Of a DNA stretch of 64,000 bases, positions 19,055-28,244 are shown in pieces. The stretch is from Ferruginibacter sp. (GTDB lineage Bacteria; Bacteroidota; Bacteroidia; Chitinophagales; Chitinophagaceae): NCBI GenBank assembly GCA_030831945.1, contig JAURKC010000030.1:1-64000 (forward strand), read 5' to 3'. Numbering within the stretch: position 1 is the stretch's first letter; every line of letters starts with the position of its first letter. The notes beneath the pieces were generated by a model. It was given only the letters and a program-made list of their open reading frames with translations. It was not told the DNA's origin and did no database searches. The position numbers and the translations under genes are program-made.

Positions 19055-20319
19055 ATGAAATATTTAAAAATTCTGTATGTACAAGTGATAATAGGTATTT
19101 CACTTGGAATATTAGTGGGGTGGCTATTTCCTTCTTTCGCTCCTACAGGTAAACTGATTAGTGAAAAGTTTATTGATCTAATAAAAATGATATAGCTCCG
19201 ATTATTTTCTTTACAATTGTTTTAGGAATTGCTGGTGCTGGGGATATAAAAAAAGTAGGTAGAGTAGGAGGAAAAGGGCTTCTTTATTTTGAAGTGGTGA
19301 CTACCCTTGCTTTGATCATTGGTTTATTGGTGGCTCATTTGGTTCATCCCGGTGTAGGGGTTACTAGCAGTAATTTACCATCAGAAAAAGTAGTTAAAAT
19401 TGCTAATCAAGCCAACGAATTAAATTGGGTAGATTTTTTTACTCATATACTGCCTGATAATATATTTAAGTCATTTGTACAGGGCGATATTTTACAAATA
19501 TTATTTTTCAGTATTTTATTTGGTGCTGGACTCAGCAAATTGGGAAGTCATGGAACTAGCTTGATTGCTAGTTTTGAGAAAATCAATAAAGTGATTTTTA
19601 ATATCATGAAATTCATTATGCACCTAGCTCCAATAGGTGCATTTGGAGGAATGGCTTATACCATTGGTCAATTTGGTTTTGGAACTTTATTATTGCTAGG
19701 AAAGCTGATGCTTAGCTTTTATATTACCGTATTTTTATTTGTTTTTGTTGTACTTAATTTAATATGCAAGTACAATGGATTTAGTTTATGGAATTTATTG
19801 AAATATATTAAAGAAGAATTATTGATCACCTTAGGAGCTAGTAGTAGCGAGCCTGCTTTACCTAATATTATGCTCAAATTAGAAGCAGCTGGATGTGATA
19901 AATCAGTAGTCGGATTACTGATTCCTGCAGGATATAGTTTCAATCTTGATGGGACTACAATTTATTTGAGTATGTGTATTATATTTTTGGCTCAAGTTTT
20001 CAATATTGATCTTTCTTTAATGCAGCAGTTAACAATTATCGGAATTTTAATGATTACCAGTAAGGGCGCTGCAGGAGTTACTGGAAGTGGGTTCATTGTA
20101 TTAGCGTCTACACTCGCTGCTATTAAAGTGATACCAGTAGAGGGGCTAGCGCTATTAATAGGAGTAGATCGATTTATGAGTGAAGCTAGGGCAATTACTA
20201 ATATTATTGGAAATACGGTTGCCACCGTAGTAATAGCTAAAAGTGAAAATGCAATCAATGAACCATTATACCAATCAGTGGTAGAAAACAAATCGATCAC
20301 ATTAACTGCTGGTATTTGA
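19055..20319 (+). pseudogene. Dicarboxylate/glutamate:cation symporter (DctA-like), frameshifted
   Basis: A DAACS-family gene interrupted by what looks like a 1-bp deletion. Frame 1 from ATG 19055 gives 46 residues ending LIKMI and hits TAG at 19193; the next frame continues at once with APIIFFTIVLGIAGAGD, exactly the expected family sequence. Downstream the family signatures are intact: SSSEPALP, GYSFNLDGTTIY and GVDRFMSEARA. Adding one base near 19190-19193 restores about 421 aa, normal length. The intact protein would import C4-dicarboxylates or acidic amino acids with H+ or Na+. Either a true recent pseudogene or a sequencing error in an A/T-rich stretch; everything else in the frame is undamaged. 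Confidence 0.9.
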
Positions 20320-20363
20320 TATTTTAAAAAATTAGACACTTTCTTCATTCTGAAAAACAACTC

Positions 20364-21689
20364 ATGTCTGCTAGGGAAAATGCTATCCAACTATTCAATA
20401 CTGCAGTAGCTGCCGTGCAGCCTCAAAAATTAATTCCTGACCATTTGTTCATCGATGATGCTCAGCAGCTTCATATTTTCGATCAATCATTTAGCCTTAA
20501 TGAAATTCAAAATATTTATTTAATCGGTTCAGGAAAAGCTAGTGCTGCTATGGCTAAGGCAGTACAGGATATATTGGGTGATTTAATTACAGCAGGATTG
20601 GTAGTAACAAAATATGGTCATTCAGTTTCTTTAAAAAAAATCATTTGTCTTGAAGCGGCTCATCCTGTTCCTGATCAGCAGGGGATAGAAGCGACGATGG
20701 CTACAATTCAATTACTTAAACAAGTAAAGAAAAATGATTTAGTTATTTGTCTCGTTAGCGGCGGTGCATCATCTCTTTGGGTGGATATTCCTACTGGTTT
20801 ATCTCTTGCAGCTATTCAATTAACCTTTCAGTTATTGCTAAATAGTGGAGCTTCTATTGATGAAATGAATACGATTCGTAAACATTTGTCTGATGTTAAA
20901 GGTGGACAATTATTACAATATGCTCCAGATGCACATTGGTTTTCTTTTATTATTTCTGATGTGCCTGATAATGATTTGGCGGTAATCGCTAGTGGTCCCA
21001 CCGTTCCAGATCAATCTACTTTTGATGATTGCCTTTCAATAATTACCAAGTATGACTTGTCGGATAAACTTCCTAACTCCGTTTATCAGCGCTTGGTGGA
21101 TGGATGTAAAGGAATAATTCAAGACAGCTATAAAAAGCAGCATCCTGTTTTTGAAAGGGTAATTAATCAAATTATTGGCAATAATTTAATCGCATTAAAG
21201 GCGGCAGAATCAAAGGCAATCGAACTTGGATATCATATCTCTACAATATCCTCTAGTCTTACTGGCGATGCCGAAAAAGTTGGTCGATCCTTAATTGATT
21301 TTTGTAAAAGCTATCAAGGGGTTAAGCCTGCTTGTATATTATTAGGTGGAGAGACTACAGTGAAGGTTACGGGAAATGGAATTGGTGGTCGTAATCAACA
21401 GATGGCGCTTACTGCTCTTGATCAGTTAGCTACTGTTGGTGAAAATAATTTTTCAAATAAAATCACTTTTTTATCTGCAGGTACTGATGGTACTGATGGT
21501 CCAACTGATGCAGCGGGTGCTATAGTAGATAGAGACACTGTTTCAAAAACTAGTGAATTAAAGCTCGATATAGCAAAATACTTATTAAATAATGATGCCT
21601 ATACTTTTTTTAGTCAATCAGGTGGGTTATTAAAAACTGGCGCCACTCAAACCAATGTAATGGATTTAGTTATCCTACTTATTGAATAG
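20364..21689 (+). CDS. Glycerate 2-kinase (DUF4147/MOFRL family)
   Basis: Phosphorylates D-glycerate to 2-phosphoglycerate, feeding lower glycolysis. The 441-aa length fits the GckA/TtuD-type family: N-terminal DUF4147 domain (about 5-250) with the glycine-rich SGGASSLW segment, and C-terminal MOFRL domain (about 320-435) with TDGTDGPTDAAGA. It follows the broken dicarboxylate symporter by 44 nt in the same direction, so the two may be an operon. With the hydroxypyruvate-isomerase-like protein and the 2-hydroxyacid dehydrogenase further along, it could close a glycerate route, but they are not adjacent. Confidence 0.93.
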   Translation: MSARENAIQLFNTAVAAVQPQKLIPDHLFIDDAQQLHIFDQSFSLNEIQNIYLIGSGKASAAMAKAVQDILGDLITAGLVVTKYGHSVSLKKIICLEAAHPVPDQQGIEATMATIQLLKQVKKNDLVICLVSGGASSLWVDIPTGLSLAAIQLTFQLLLNSGASIDEMNTIRKHLSDVKGGQLLQYAPDAHWFSFIISDVPDNDLAVIASGPTVPDQSTFDDCLSIITKYDLSDKLPNSVYQRLVDGCKGIIQDSYKKQHPVFERVINQIIGNNLIALKAAESKAIELGYHISTISSSLTGDAEKVGRSLIDFCKSYQGVKPACILLGGETTVKVTGNGIGGRNQQMALTALDQLATVGENNFSNKITFLSAGTDGTDGPTDAAGAIVDRDTVSKTSELKLDIAKYLLNNDAYTFFSQSGGLLKTGATQTNVMDLVILLIE

Positions 21690-21713
21690 ATAAGACTAAA
21701 GGCTAATCAAAAT

Positions 21714-21747
21714 AAAAAAGGATGACTCAGCAGTCATCCTTTTTTTA
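21714..21747. terminator. Bidirectional terminator between convergent genes
   Basis: AAAAAAGGATGACT (21714-21727), loop CAGC, AGTCATCC followed by T-run. It serves glycerate kinase on plus and the subunit-3/GMC pair on minus. Confidence 0.92.
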
Positions 21748-21789
21748 TAATAATCTTTATAGATTTTCCTGAAAAAATAAAGATTGTAT

Positions 21790-22452
21790 TTATTTAGTAT
21801 CAAAATTGACACATTCTTTTAATTCTCTTTCGCTGTAGGCTAAATTATGCTCCTTTAAAACGTCATCTGGAACACCATTCCATTGATTAGGAACATTACC
21901 CATATAGCCAACATCTTTTACTCCCATTTCTGAAGTATAGAATCCAGTGGTAGTTAGATTTCGCATCAAGTTGAAAAAAGCTACGCCTTGTTTCATAGAT
22001 GCTTTAGCCTTTTTTGGATAAGCAATTTCATCAATTATTTCAATGCGCTGTTTTTCAGTAATGGCTGTAAATGAATTACCAAAACGTTTAAGAGAGACCA
22101 TTTCTAGCCAACGTAATCCACCTCTCATGGGTGTTTGGTGTTCTGGCATATCTTTTACAATGAATTCGATAAACTCAGGCACTTTCGCTTCAGAAGCACT
22201 TCCACTTACAGCGTCTTTAGGAATAATGATATCTCCCAAAATTGTGATGGTTGCCATTTCCGCAGGAGTGAAAAAGATTTCATCACGAAGTTTTTTGTTC
22301 GCAATTTTTTCTTCAGCCATTCGATCATCTTCATTCAATCCGTTGGAAGCATTTTCAGCACTATTTTTAACTGGAGTATCACAAGATTCGATTAAAACCG
22401 CTGCTGCAGCGGTTCCTACTAATAATGTTTTGATTGATTTACGTCTGTCCAT
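21790..22452 (-). CDS. Gluconate 2-dehydrogenase subunit 3-like protein (copy 1)
   Basis: Small partner subunit of membrane-associated GMC dehydrogenases (gluconate 2-dehydrogenase, glucoside 3-dehydrogenase). The 220-aa protein begins MDRRKSIKTLLVG, a Tat-like twin-arginine signal, with Cys24 at a weak lipobox position. After an acidic linker the family core follows (FFTPAEMATITILGDIIIP, about 60-78). Such subunits usually carry the Tat signal for their signal-less flavoprotein partner. It lies 59 nt downstream of the GMC gene in the same operon, supporting a complex. Confidence 0.88.
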   Translation of the reverse strand: MDRRKSIKTLLVGTAAAAVLIESCDTPVKNSAENASNGLNEDDRMAEEKIANKKLRDEIFFTPAEMATITILGDIIIPKDAVSGSASEAKVPEFIEFIVKDMPEHQTPMRGGLRWLEMVSLKRFGNSFTAITEKQRIEIIDEIAYPKKAKASMKQGVAFFNLMRNLTTTGFYTSEMGVKDVGYMGNVPNQWNGVPDDVLKEHNLAYSERELKECVNFDTK

Positions 22453-22511
22453 ATAATTATTTTTAACATAAAGCCGCTTATAATAGAAGACTAGCTTTAT
22501 TGCATGATAGT

Positions 22512-24254
22512 TTACAGGTTATTTTTTTTCAGTTGATCAATTATATATTCTGAAGTTCTCATAGATAAAGCTAAAATAGTCCAAGTGATGTTTTTATCTG
22601 CTTGTGAAACAAACTGACCACCATCTACATTGAATAAATTTTTGCATTCATGGGCTTGACTCCATTTGTTTAGGGCTGATTTTTTTGGATCATTTCCCAT
22701 TCTAACTGTCCCTGCTTCATGAATAATATTCCCTGGATTTGAAAGGCCATAATCGTTTGCTGGGCCATCTGTATCTCCCCAAGTAATAACGGCACCCATA
22801 TTGTGCATAATTTCCTTGAAGGTTTCTTTCATGTGTTTAGCCTGCTTAATTTCGTACTCACTATTTTTAGTATTAAATCGAAGTACGGGAATGCCATATT
22901 TATCGACCACAGAAGGATCAATTTCACAATAGTTAGTTTCAACAGCAATGCTTTCCCCACGTCCAGCCATTCCAACACCAGCACCGAACAGATAGCGAAC
23001 ATCTTCTTTTAATGAAGCACCATATCCACCTGCTTCTTTTGTTTTTCCATTGATAGGAAACATGCCATTTTGAGATTCCATGTCAAAACCAAATCCATAA
23101 GCAGGTTGGGACATTCCACCCCAATATTCAATATGGTAGCCACGAGGAAAATCTAGTTTTTTATTATCAAGCCACCAAGGTGAGTAAACATGCATTCCTC
23201 CTACACCATCTTCATTATATCTTTTTCTTCCAATTAAGTTAGGTAAAACGCCTCCCATAGCAGCACCGGTAGAATCGTGTAAATATTTTCCCACTACATT
23301 ACTTGAATTAGATATGCCATTTGGATGCTGATCTGATTTTGAATTTAACATTAATCGAGCACTCTCACAAGCACTTGCAGCAAGAATTACTACTTTTCCC
23401 TCAACTTGATATTCCTGCATGTCTTCTTTATTGACATAAGAAATACCTGTTGCTAATCCTTCCTTATTAGTAATTACCTCGCGTGCCATAGCATTGGTAA
23501 TAAGGTCAACATTTCCTGTTTCAATTGCAGGCTTAATTAGCACTGAAGAGGACGAAAAATCTGCATATGCTTTACAAGATCTTCCACATTGTGCACAATA
23601 AAAACAGGCACCTCTTTCTTTATTAATCTGTTTAGTAAGAATGGATAAACGAGAGGGGATAACGGGGACACCACCACTGATCGCTGCTTTCTTAATGTAT
23701 AATTCATGAAGGCGTGGTTTGGGCGCTGGTAAAAATATACCATCGGGATCATTGGGTAATCCTTCATTACTTCCAAAAACTCCAATCAGTTTATCGATTT
23801 TATCATAATAAGGTTTCACATCATCATAACCAATTGGCCAATCATCACCCAAGCCATCAATACTTTTACGTTTGAAATCTTTAGGGCCAAAGCGTAAGGA
23901 AATTCTACCCCAATGGTTGGTTCTTCCACCTACCATTCTTGCACGCCACCATTCCCACTTAGTTCCAGGGGCATGGGTATAAGGTTCTCCATCAATTTCC
24001 CATCCCCAATAACAGCCATCAAAATCTCCAAATGGTCTAAATTTTGTACTTGCACCTCTTCTTGGTGACTCCCATGGGTTTTTTAATTGGGAGGAGTTTT
24101 TAGCTGGATCATAGTCTGGACCTGCTTCTAGTAGGCACACTTTTAAACCTGCATTAGCCAATACATATGCCGACATACCGCCTCCTGCACCGGAACCAAC
24201 TATTACTACATCGTATTTCTTTGTTTGTTTTTTAATTTGGAGAGTGTCTTCCAT
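22512..24254 (-). CDS. GMC family FAD oxidoreductase (glucoside 3-dehydrogenase-like, copy 1)
   Basis: FAD-dependent sugar dehydrogenase of the GMC family. The 580-aa protein has the dinucleotide motif GSGAGG (20-25) with Glu43, a Cys-rich segment CAQCGRSCKAY near the middle, and the C-terminal catalytic pair H512 (HEAGTVRMG) and N555. It lacks its own signal peptide, as expected if exported with the Tat-bearing subunit 3 encoded next to it. Related complexes oxidise gluconate at C2 or glycosides at C3. The DUF1080 genes nearby favour the 3-keto-glycoside reading, by inference. No cytochrome c gene accompanies the pair. Confidence 0.9.
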   Translation of the reverse strand: MEDTLQIKKQTKKYDVVIVGSGAGGGMSAYVLANAGLKVCLLEAGPDYDPAKNSSQLKNPWESPRRGASTKFRPFGDFDGCYWGWEIDGEPYTHAPGTKWEWWRARMVGGRTNHWGRISLRFGPKDFKRKSIDGLGDDWPIGYDDVKPYYDKIDKLIGVFGSNEGLPNDPDGIFLPAPKPRLHELYIKKAAISGGVPVIPSRLSILTKQINKERGACFYCAQCGRSCKAYADFSSSSVLIKPAIETGNVDLITNAMAREVITNKEGLATGISYVNKEDMQEYQVEGKVVILAASACESARLMLNSKSDQHPNGISNSSNVVGKYLHDSTGAAMGGVLPNLIGRKRYNEDGVGGMHVYSPWWLDNKKLDFPRGYHIEYWGGMSQPAYGFGFDMESQNGMFPINGKTKEAGGYGASLKEDVRYLFGAGVGMAGRGESIAVETNYCEIDPSVVDKYGIPVLRFNTKNSEYEIKQAKHMKETFKEIMHNMGAVITWGDTDGPANDYGLSNPGNIIHEAGTVRMGNDPKKSALNKWSQAHECKNLFNVDGGQFVSQADKNITWTILALSMRTSEYIIDQLKKNNL

Positions 24255-24452
24255 AAATGAAGATTTTAGGTAGTCTTAAAAATGAATTGTAAATATAATC
24301 ATTCGAAATACTACAAAAAAACATTTGATAAAGCTTTCACAGTTTATTAATTATTAAACATAAATTTACTTTCAATTTTAAAGGGTATCCATTCATCATC
24401 GAATATCTTTAAACATTAAAAAACAATCTTCATTTTAAAAACGATTAATCGT

Positions 24453-25217
24453 ATGAAAAAAATCTTCTTTCTATTAACTTCTACTATTGTTTTTTCTGCT
24501 CAACAGAGTTTTGCTCAAAAGCCTGACCCTGCCGCTACAGAAGTATGGCAACCAGAACCTAAAATAGTAACGACTTCAGAAGCCAATCAAACACCTTCAG
24601 ATGCTATTATTTTATTCGATGGAAAAAATCTGAATGAATGGTTATCTGTTCAAGATAATTCACCTGCTAAATGGGACGTGAATAACGGCGTTTTTACAGT
24701 TAAAAAAGGAACGGGGAATATCCAGACAAAAAAATCTTTTATGGATTACCAATTACATTTGGAGTGGCAAATTCCTGCTAATATTACTGGAACTGGACAG
24801 GGTAGAGGAAACAGCGGCTTATTTTTAGCCTCTACTGGAAAAGGCGATGATGGCTATGAAATTCAAATATTAGATTGCTTTGAAAATAAAACTTATGTTA
24901 ATGGTCAAGTAGGTAGTATTTACAAGCAATCGATACCTTTAGCAAATGCTAGCAGAAAACCAGGTCAATGGCAAACTTATGATGTAATATGGACTGCTCC
25001 TCGTTTTAATGACGGAGGTGATCTTTTATCCCCTGCACGGGTTACATTGATTCATAATGGAGTATTGGTTCAAAATAATACTGTTTTAACCGGAGGAACT
25101 GTATATGTGGGTAAACCAACCTATAAAAAACATGGAGCTACTCCAATTAAATTACAAGCTCATGGAGACAAAAGTGAACCCATTAGCTTCCGTAATATTT
25201 GGGTGAGAGAACTTTAA
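24453..25217 (+). CDS. Secreted DUF1080 protein (3-keto-disaccharide hydrolase family)
   Basis: The 254-aa protein has a signal peptide (cleavage near SFAQ, residue 22) and one DUF1080 beta-sandwich domain (about 45-252, starting IILFDGKNLNEWLS). PF06439 proteins are concanavalin-like folds, and characterised members cleave 3-keto-glycosides. Divergent from the GMC/subunit-3 operon across 198 nt, so the regulatory region may be shared. It likely acts in the periplasm on glycosides oxidised by the dehydrogenase. Substrate unknown. Confidence 0.87.
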   Translation: MKKIFFLLTSTIVFSAQQSFAQKPDPAATEVWQPEPKIVTTSEANQTPSDAIILFDGKNLNEWLSVQDNSPAKWDVNNGVFTVKKGTGNIQTKKSFMDYQLHLEWQIPANITGTGQGRGNSGLFLASTGKGDDGYEIQILDCFENKTYVNGQVGSIYKQSIPLANASRKPGQWQTYDVIWTAPRFNDGGDLLSPARVTLIHNGVLVQNNTVLTGGTVYVGKPTYKKHGATPIKLQAHGDKSEPISFRNIWVREL

Positions 25218-25253
25218 AAAATTGTTGATCTAGCTAATTAACGAATCGATTAT

Positions 25254-25307
25254 TAACCCATTAAAAAAGCCAATGAATAATTATTCATTGGCTTTTTTAA
25301 TGGGTTA
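25254..25307. terminator. 27-bp perfect palindrome terminator
   Basis: A 54-nt perfect palindrome with AAAAAAGCC/GGCTTTTTT in the middle of its arms, between the convergent DUF1080 and ThuA genes. It can terminate both transcripts. The arm length is unusual. Confidence 0.92.
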
Positions 25308-25318
25308 GTTTTATAAGA

Positions 25319-26047
25319 CTATTTTTTTAGTGCGTATTTTATTCCTCCTAATAAATGTTGAAGAAATAAAGGTTCTGAATAGCTTTCATTGGTATGACCT
25401 AGTTCTGTATAAAAAGCTCTTCCTCCATCATAAGCATGATACCAAGCCATTGGATGATTATCTCCATTTTTACCACCTTCATAAGATGTTTCATCTATTT
25501 TTAAAAGTACGTGTACATCTGGATTCAAATTTTTAAAATTGTACCACTCATCTTTTCTTTCCCATACATCAGGTAAGTGTTTGGTAGCAATAAATTTTTT
25601 GTCTGTTACAATCAATTTAGCCATTTGTTGTCTAGGATGAGATAGAAAGCTACCACCTACCATTTTAACATACCAAGCCCAATCGTATTCACAATCAGTA
25701 GCCGCATGAACTCCAACAAATCCACCCCCTTTTTGAATGTAATTTTCTAAAACTTTTTGTTGTTCCTCGCCTAATACATTTCCTGTAGTGCAAAGAAAAA
25801 TTACAGTTTTATATTTTGATAAATTCTCAGTAGTAAAAGCAAGAGAATCTTCGGTAGCATCTACTAAGAAATGGTTTTCTTCACCCAGCTGTTTAATTGC
25901 TTTTATTCCATAGGGAATACTTCCATGTCTAAAGGCACCTGTTTTTGAGAATACCAATACAGAGGGATCCTTCTTTTTAAAAGCAAATAAAATAGTGATC
26001 AATAAAAGTAAGGGTAGGGTGGTTTTTAAAATTTGTTTTGTATTCAT
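25319..26047 (-). CDS. ThuA domain protein
   Basis: The 242-aa protein has an N-terminal hydrophobic segment (about 8-22, signal or anchor) and a ThuA/class I glutamine-amidotransferase-like domain, with the conserved segment GVHAATDCEYDW and the following H/E-rich region (MAWYHAYDGGRAFYTELGHTNESY). ThuA in rhizobia is needed for trehalose and sucrose catabolism through 3-keto sugars. Bacteroidota members are secreted and often sit beside DUF1080 and Gfo/Idh genes, as here. Enzyme activity is not established. Confidence 0.87.
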   Translation of the reverse strand: MNTKQILKTTLPLLLLITILFAFKKKDPSVLVFSKTGAFRHGSIPYGIKAIKQLGEENHFLVDATEDSLAFTTENLSKYKTVIFLCTTGNVLGEEQQKVLENYIQKGGGFVGVHAATDCEYDWAWYVKMVGGSFLSHPRQQMAKLIVTDKKFIATKHLPDVWERKDEWYNFKNLNPDVHVLLKIDETSYEGGKNGDNHPMAWYHAYDGGRAFYTELGHTNESYSEPLFLQHLLGGIKYALKK

Positions 26048-26107
26048 AATAGCAGTTTTAATTAAAATTTATTGTTTAATATGTAGAAATAAATCAGTTC
26101 ATTTTTT

Positions 26108-26896
26108 TTAGTAATCTGAATAAGCGGTAGCGTGAAGGAAAATTTGTTCATTTCTTGAAACATTACCTTGGTATTCTTGTAAACCTGATAGAACTTTCCA
26201 TTCTGGGGCTGTCATGAAACTTTTCCAGTGCTCATCTCTGTCTGCTTTACTTTCATAGCTGGTCATGTACATTAGATTGGGCATCCGGCTTCCAGAAATT
26301 ACAGAAGCATAAAATACAGCATTAAAATTCAATCTTTTAAATAGAGGAATTTCCCCACCTTCATTGAACATCTTTACTTTATTTTTAAAGTAGGTTTCTG
26401 AAGGACTTTCGTAGCTTCTTAGTTCAAAAAATCTTTCAGTTTTTGGCGAAGAAAGTTTTGGCAGGTTCATGAATGGCGCTAAATGAAAAGCTTTTAGAAG
26501 AATATTTTCCATTCTGCTATAAGCTGGTTTTTTGGAGGGAGCTTCTAGGTATGCTTTACCATTTAATTTGTACGCTTCATCTTTATTAAGATTTTCTTTA
26601 ATAGTAAGCACTTGTTGTAATGATTGAATGGGATATATTACATATATTCTTTTATCTACAGCAGTGTCATTGGCAATGGCAGTGAATACGCCAATATTTT
26701 TTATTTTTTGTTTGTGTAATGCAGGTAAATAGGCGTCTTTTAGGTATTGTTCAATAAGCTCTTGTTGAGCTGTATTAGCGAAATGATAAACAGTGATTTG
26801 ATAAAATTCTCCTTCTTTCACTGGCGGATTAGCCATACAAAAAACTGGAGCGATTAGAGTAATCAATAATAAAATTTTCGGAAGTAACTTTTTCAT
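26108..26896 (-). CDS. NIPSNAP family protein, secreted
   Basis: The 262-aa protein has a signal peptide (about 1-22, ending VFCMANP) and two ferredoxin-like NIPSNAP/dimeric alpha-beta-barrel domains: about 27-125 (FYQITVYHFANTAQQELIE) and about 150-258 (FFELRSYESPSETYFKNK). Bacteroidota versions occur in sugar-oxidation clusters with GMC and Gfo/Idh genes; function unknown. It is separated from ThuA by 60 nt on the same strand and may form an operon with it. Confidence 0.85.
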   Translation of the reverse strand: MKKLLPKILLLITLIAPVFCMANPPVKEGEFYQITVYHFANTAQQELIEQYLKDAYLPALHKQKIKNIGVFTAIANDTAVDKRIYVIYPIQSLQQVLTIKENLNKDEAYKLNGKAYLEAPSKKPAYSRMENILLKAFHLAPFMNLPKLSSPKTERFFELRSYESPSETYFKNKVKMFNEGGEIPLFKRLNFNAVFYASVISGSRMPNLMYMTSYESKADRDEHWKSFMTAPEWKVLSGLQEYQGNVSRNEQIFLHATAYSDY

Positions 26897-26920
26897 TTTA
26901 TTTTATTTATTTGGTAATTA

Positions 26921-26969
26921 GCCAATTAGGAAGAATTGAATTTTTCAAAATTTCTTCCTGGCTGATTGG
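26921..26969. repeat. Imperfect inverted repeat upstream of NIPSNAP gene
   Basis: CCAATTAG-GAAGAA (from 26922) pairs with TTCTTCCTGGCTGATTGG (26952-26969) with one mismatch and a small bulge. It lies in the NIPSNAP 5' region and is composed of ATTAG/CTGATT units like other intergenic palindromes in the window. Function unknown. Confidence 0.4.
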
Positions 26970-27057
26970 ATGAAATTGATTTTCAATAATTGAAGTTAGG
27001 TTATTAACTAGATAAAATGAGCAGCGTTTTTTAAATTAAAACCCTTTTCTATGCTAA

Positions 27058-27097
27058 CAAAAATCAGGTGATAAAGTAATTGCTTTATCACCTGATT
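27058..27097 (-). terminator. Terminator of the isomerase/Gfo-Idh operon
   Basis: AATCAGGTGATAAAG (27062-27076) and CTTTATCACCTGATT (27083-27097) form a 15-bp perfect stem; on the minus strand it is followed by a T-run. It ends the transcript of the two upstream minus-strand genes. Confidence 0.88.
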
Positions 27098-27130
27098 GAA
27101 TATTTCAAATTGTTTAGTATTGAGTTTAAA

Positions 27131-28183
27131 TTAGATACCTAGAAGATCTCTATTAAATTGCTCATTCTTTCCAGCACTTGCGAAATCGTCAAATGCTTTT
27201 TCTGTTACTTTAATGATATGCTCTTTAATAAATGGAGCTCCTTCGGTTGCGCCATCCTCAGAATTTTTTATTGCACATTCCCATTCAAGTACTGCCCATC
27301 CTTTGTAGTCATAAGCAGAGAGTTTACTGAAGATGGATTTAAAATCAACTTGTCCATCACCTAAAGAGCGGAAGCGACCAGCACGGTTTACCCAACTTTG
27401 ATATCCACCATAAACTCCTTGTTTTCCTGTTGGATTAAACTCGGCATCTTTTACGTGAAAAGCTTTGATTCTTTCATGGTAATGATCAATGTAAGCAAGA
27501 TAATCAAGCCCCTGTAATACAAAGTGAGAAGGATCGTAGAGTAAGCATGCACGAGGATGATTGTTTACCTTTTCCAAAAACATTTCGTAAGAAATACCAT
27601 CATGTAAATCTTCACCAGGATGAATTTCGTAGCAGAGATCTACACCGCATTCGTCAAAAACATTTAATATCGGTAACCATCTATTCGCTAGTTCTGTAAA
27701 ACAAGTTTCTACTAATCCAGCAGGACGTTGCGGCCAAGGATAAACAAATTGCCATAGAAGGGCACCACTGAAAGAGCCATGTGCGCTTAAGCCTAAATTT
27801 TGAGAAGCTTTTGCTGCATACTTAACTTGTTGTATCGCCCATTCAGTTCTAGCTTTTGGATTGCCTTTAACAGCATCCGGTGCAAAGGCATCGAATAGGT
27901 CATTGTAGGCTGGATTTACAGCTACTAATTGACCTTGTAAATGAGATGACAACTCAGTTATTTGTAAACCTGCTTGTTGTACAATTCCATTGATTTCATC
28001 CGCATAGGTTTTACTTTGAGCAGCCTTTTCCAGATCAATAAATCTTTTATCCCAAGAAGGAATTTGAATACCTACGTATCCTTTATCACTTGCCCATTTA
28101 CAAATACTAGGTAGCGAATTGTAGGGAGCAGTATCTCCAGCAAATTGAGCGATGAAAATACCTGGACCTTTTATTGTTTGCAT
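27131..28183 (-). CDS. Sugar phosphate isomerase/epimerase family protein (TIM barrel)
   Basis: The 350-aa xylose-isomerase-like TIM barrel has no signal peptide, so it is cytoplasmic. Likely metal ligands lie in CYEIHPGEDLHDG (Glu), LLYDPSHF (Asp/His), AFHVKDAEF (His) and AVLEWECAI (Glu), the family pattern. Members isomerise or epimerise sugars or act on 3-keto sugars, including some that cleave keto-glycosides. It is 61 nt downstream of a Gfo/Idh gene and followed by a terminator, so the two form an operon, likely processing imported (keto)sugars. Substrate unknown. Confidence 0.9.
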   Translation of the reverse strand: MQTIKGPGIFIAQFAGDTAPYNSLPSICKWASDKGYVGIQIPSWDKRFIDLEKAAQSKTYADEINGIVQQAGLQITELSSHLQGQLVAVNPAYNDLFDAFAPDAVKGNPKARTEWAIQQVKYAAKASQNLGLSAHGSFSGALLWQFVYPWPQRPAGLVETCFTELANRWLPILNVFDECGVDLCYEIHPGEDLHDGISYEMFLEKVNNHPRACLLYDPSHFVLQGLDYLAYIDHYHERIKAFHVKDAEFNPTGKQGVYGGYQSWVNRAGRFRSLGDGQVDFKSIFSKLSAYDYKGWAVLEWECAIKNSEDGATEGAPFIKEHIIKVTEKAFDDFASAGKNEQFNRDLLGI

Positions 28184-28244
28184 AAAATTTGTTTGTTAAT
28201 TGATTAAATATTTTCTAGAATTTATTTATTTAAAATCACTTGAT

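Noticed and set aside
19294..20319. GTG start as the true start of the symporter
   Set aside because: The family N-terminus is present upstream in another frame, so this start is only the result of the frameshift.
22043..22456. 137-aa plus-strand ORF opposite the subunit-3 gene
   Set aside because: Antisense shadow of a clear family protein on the other strand.
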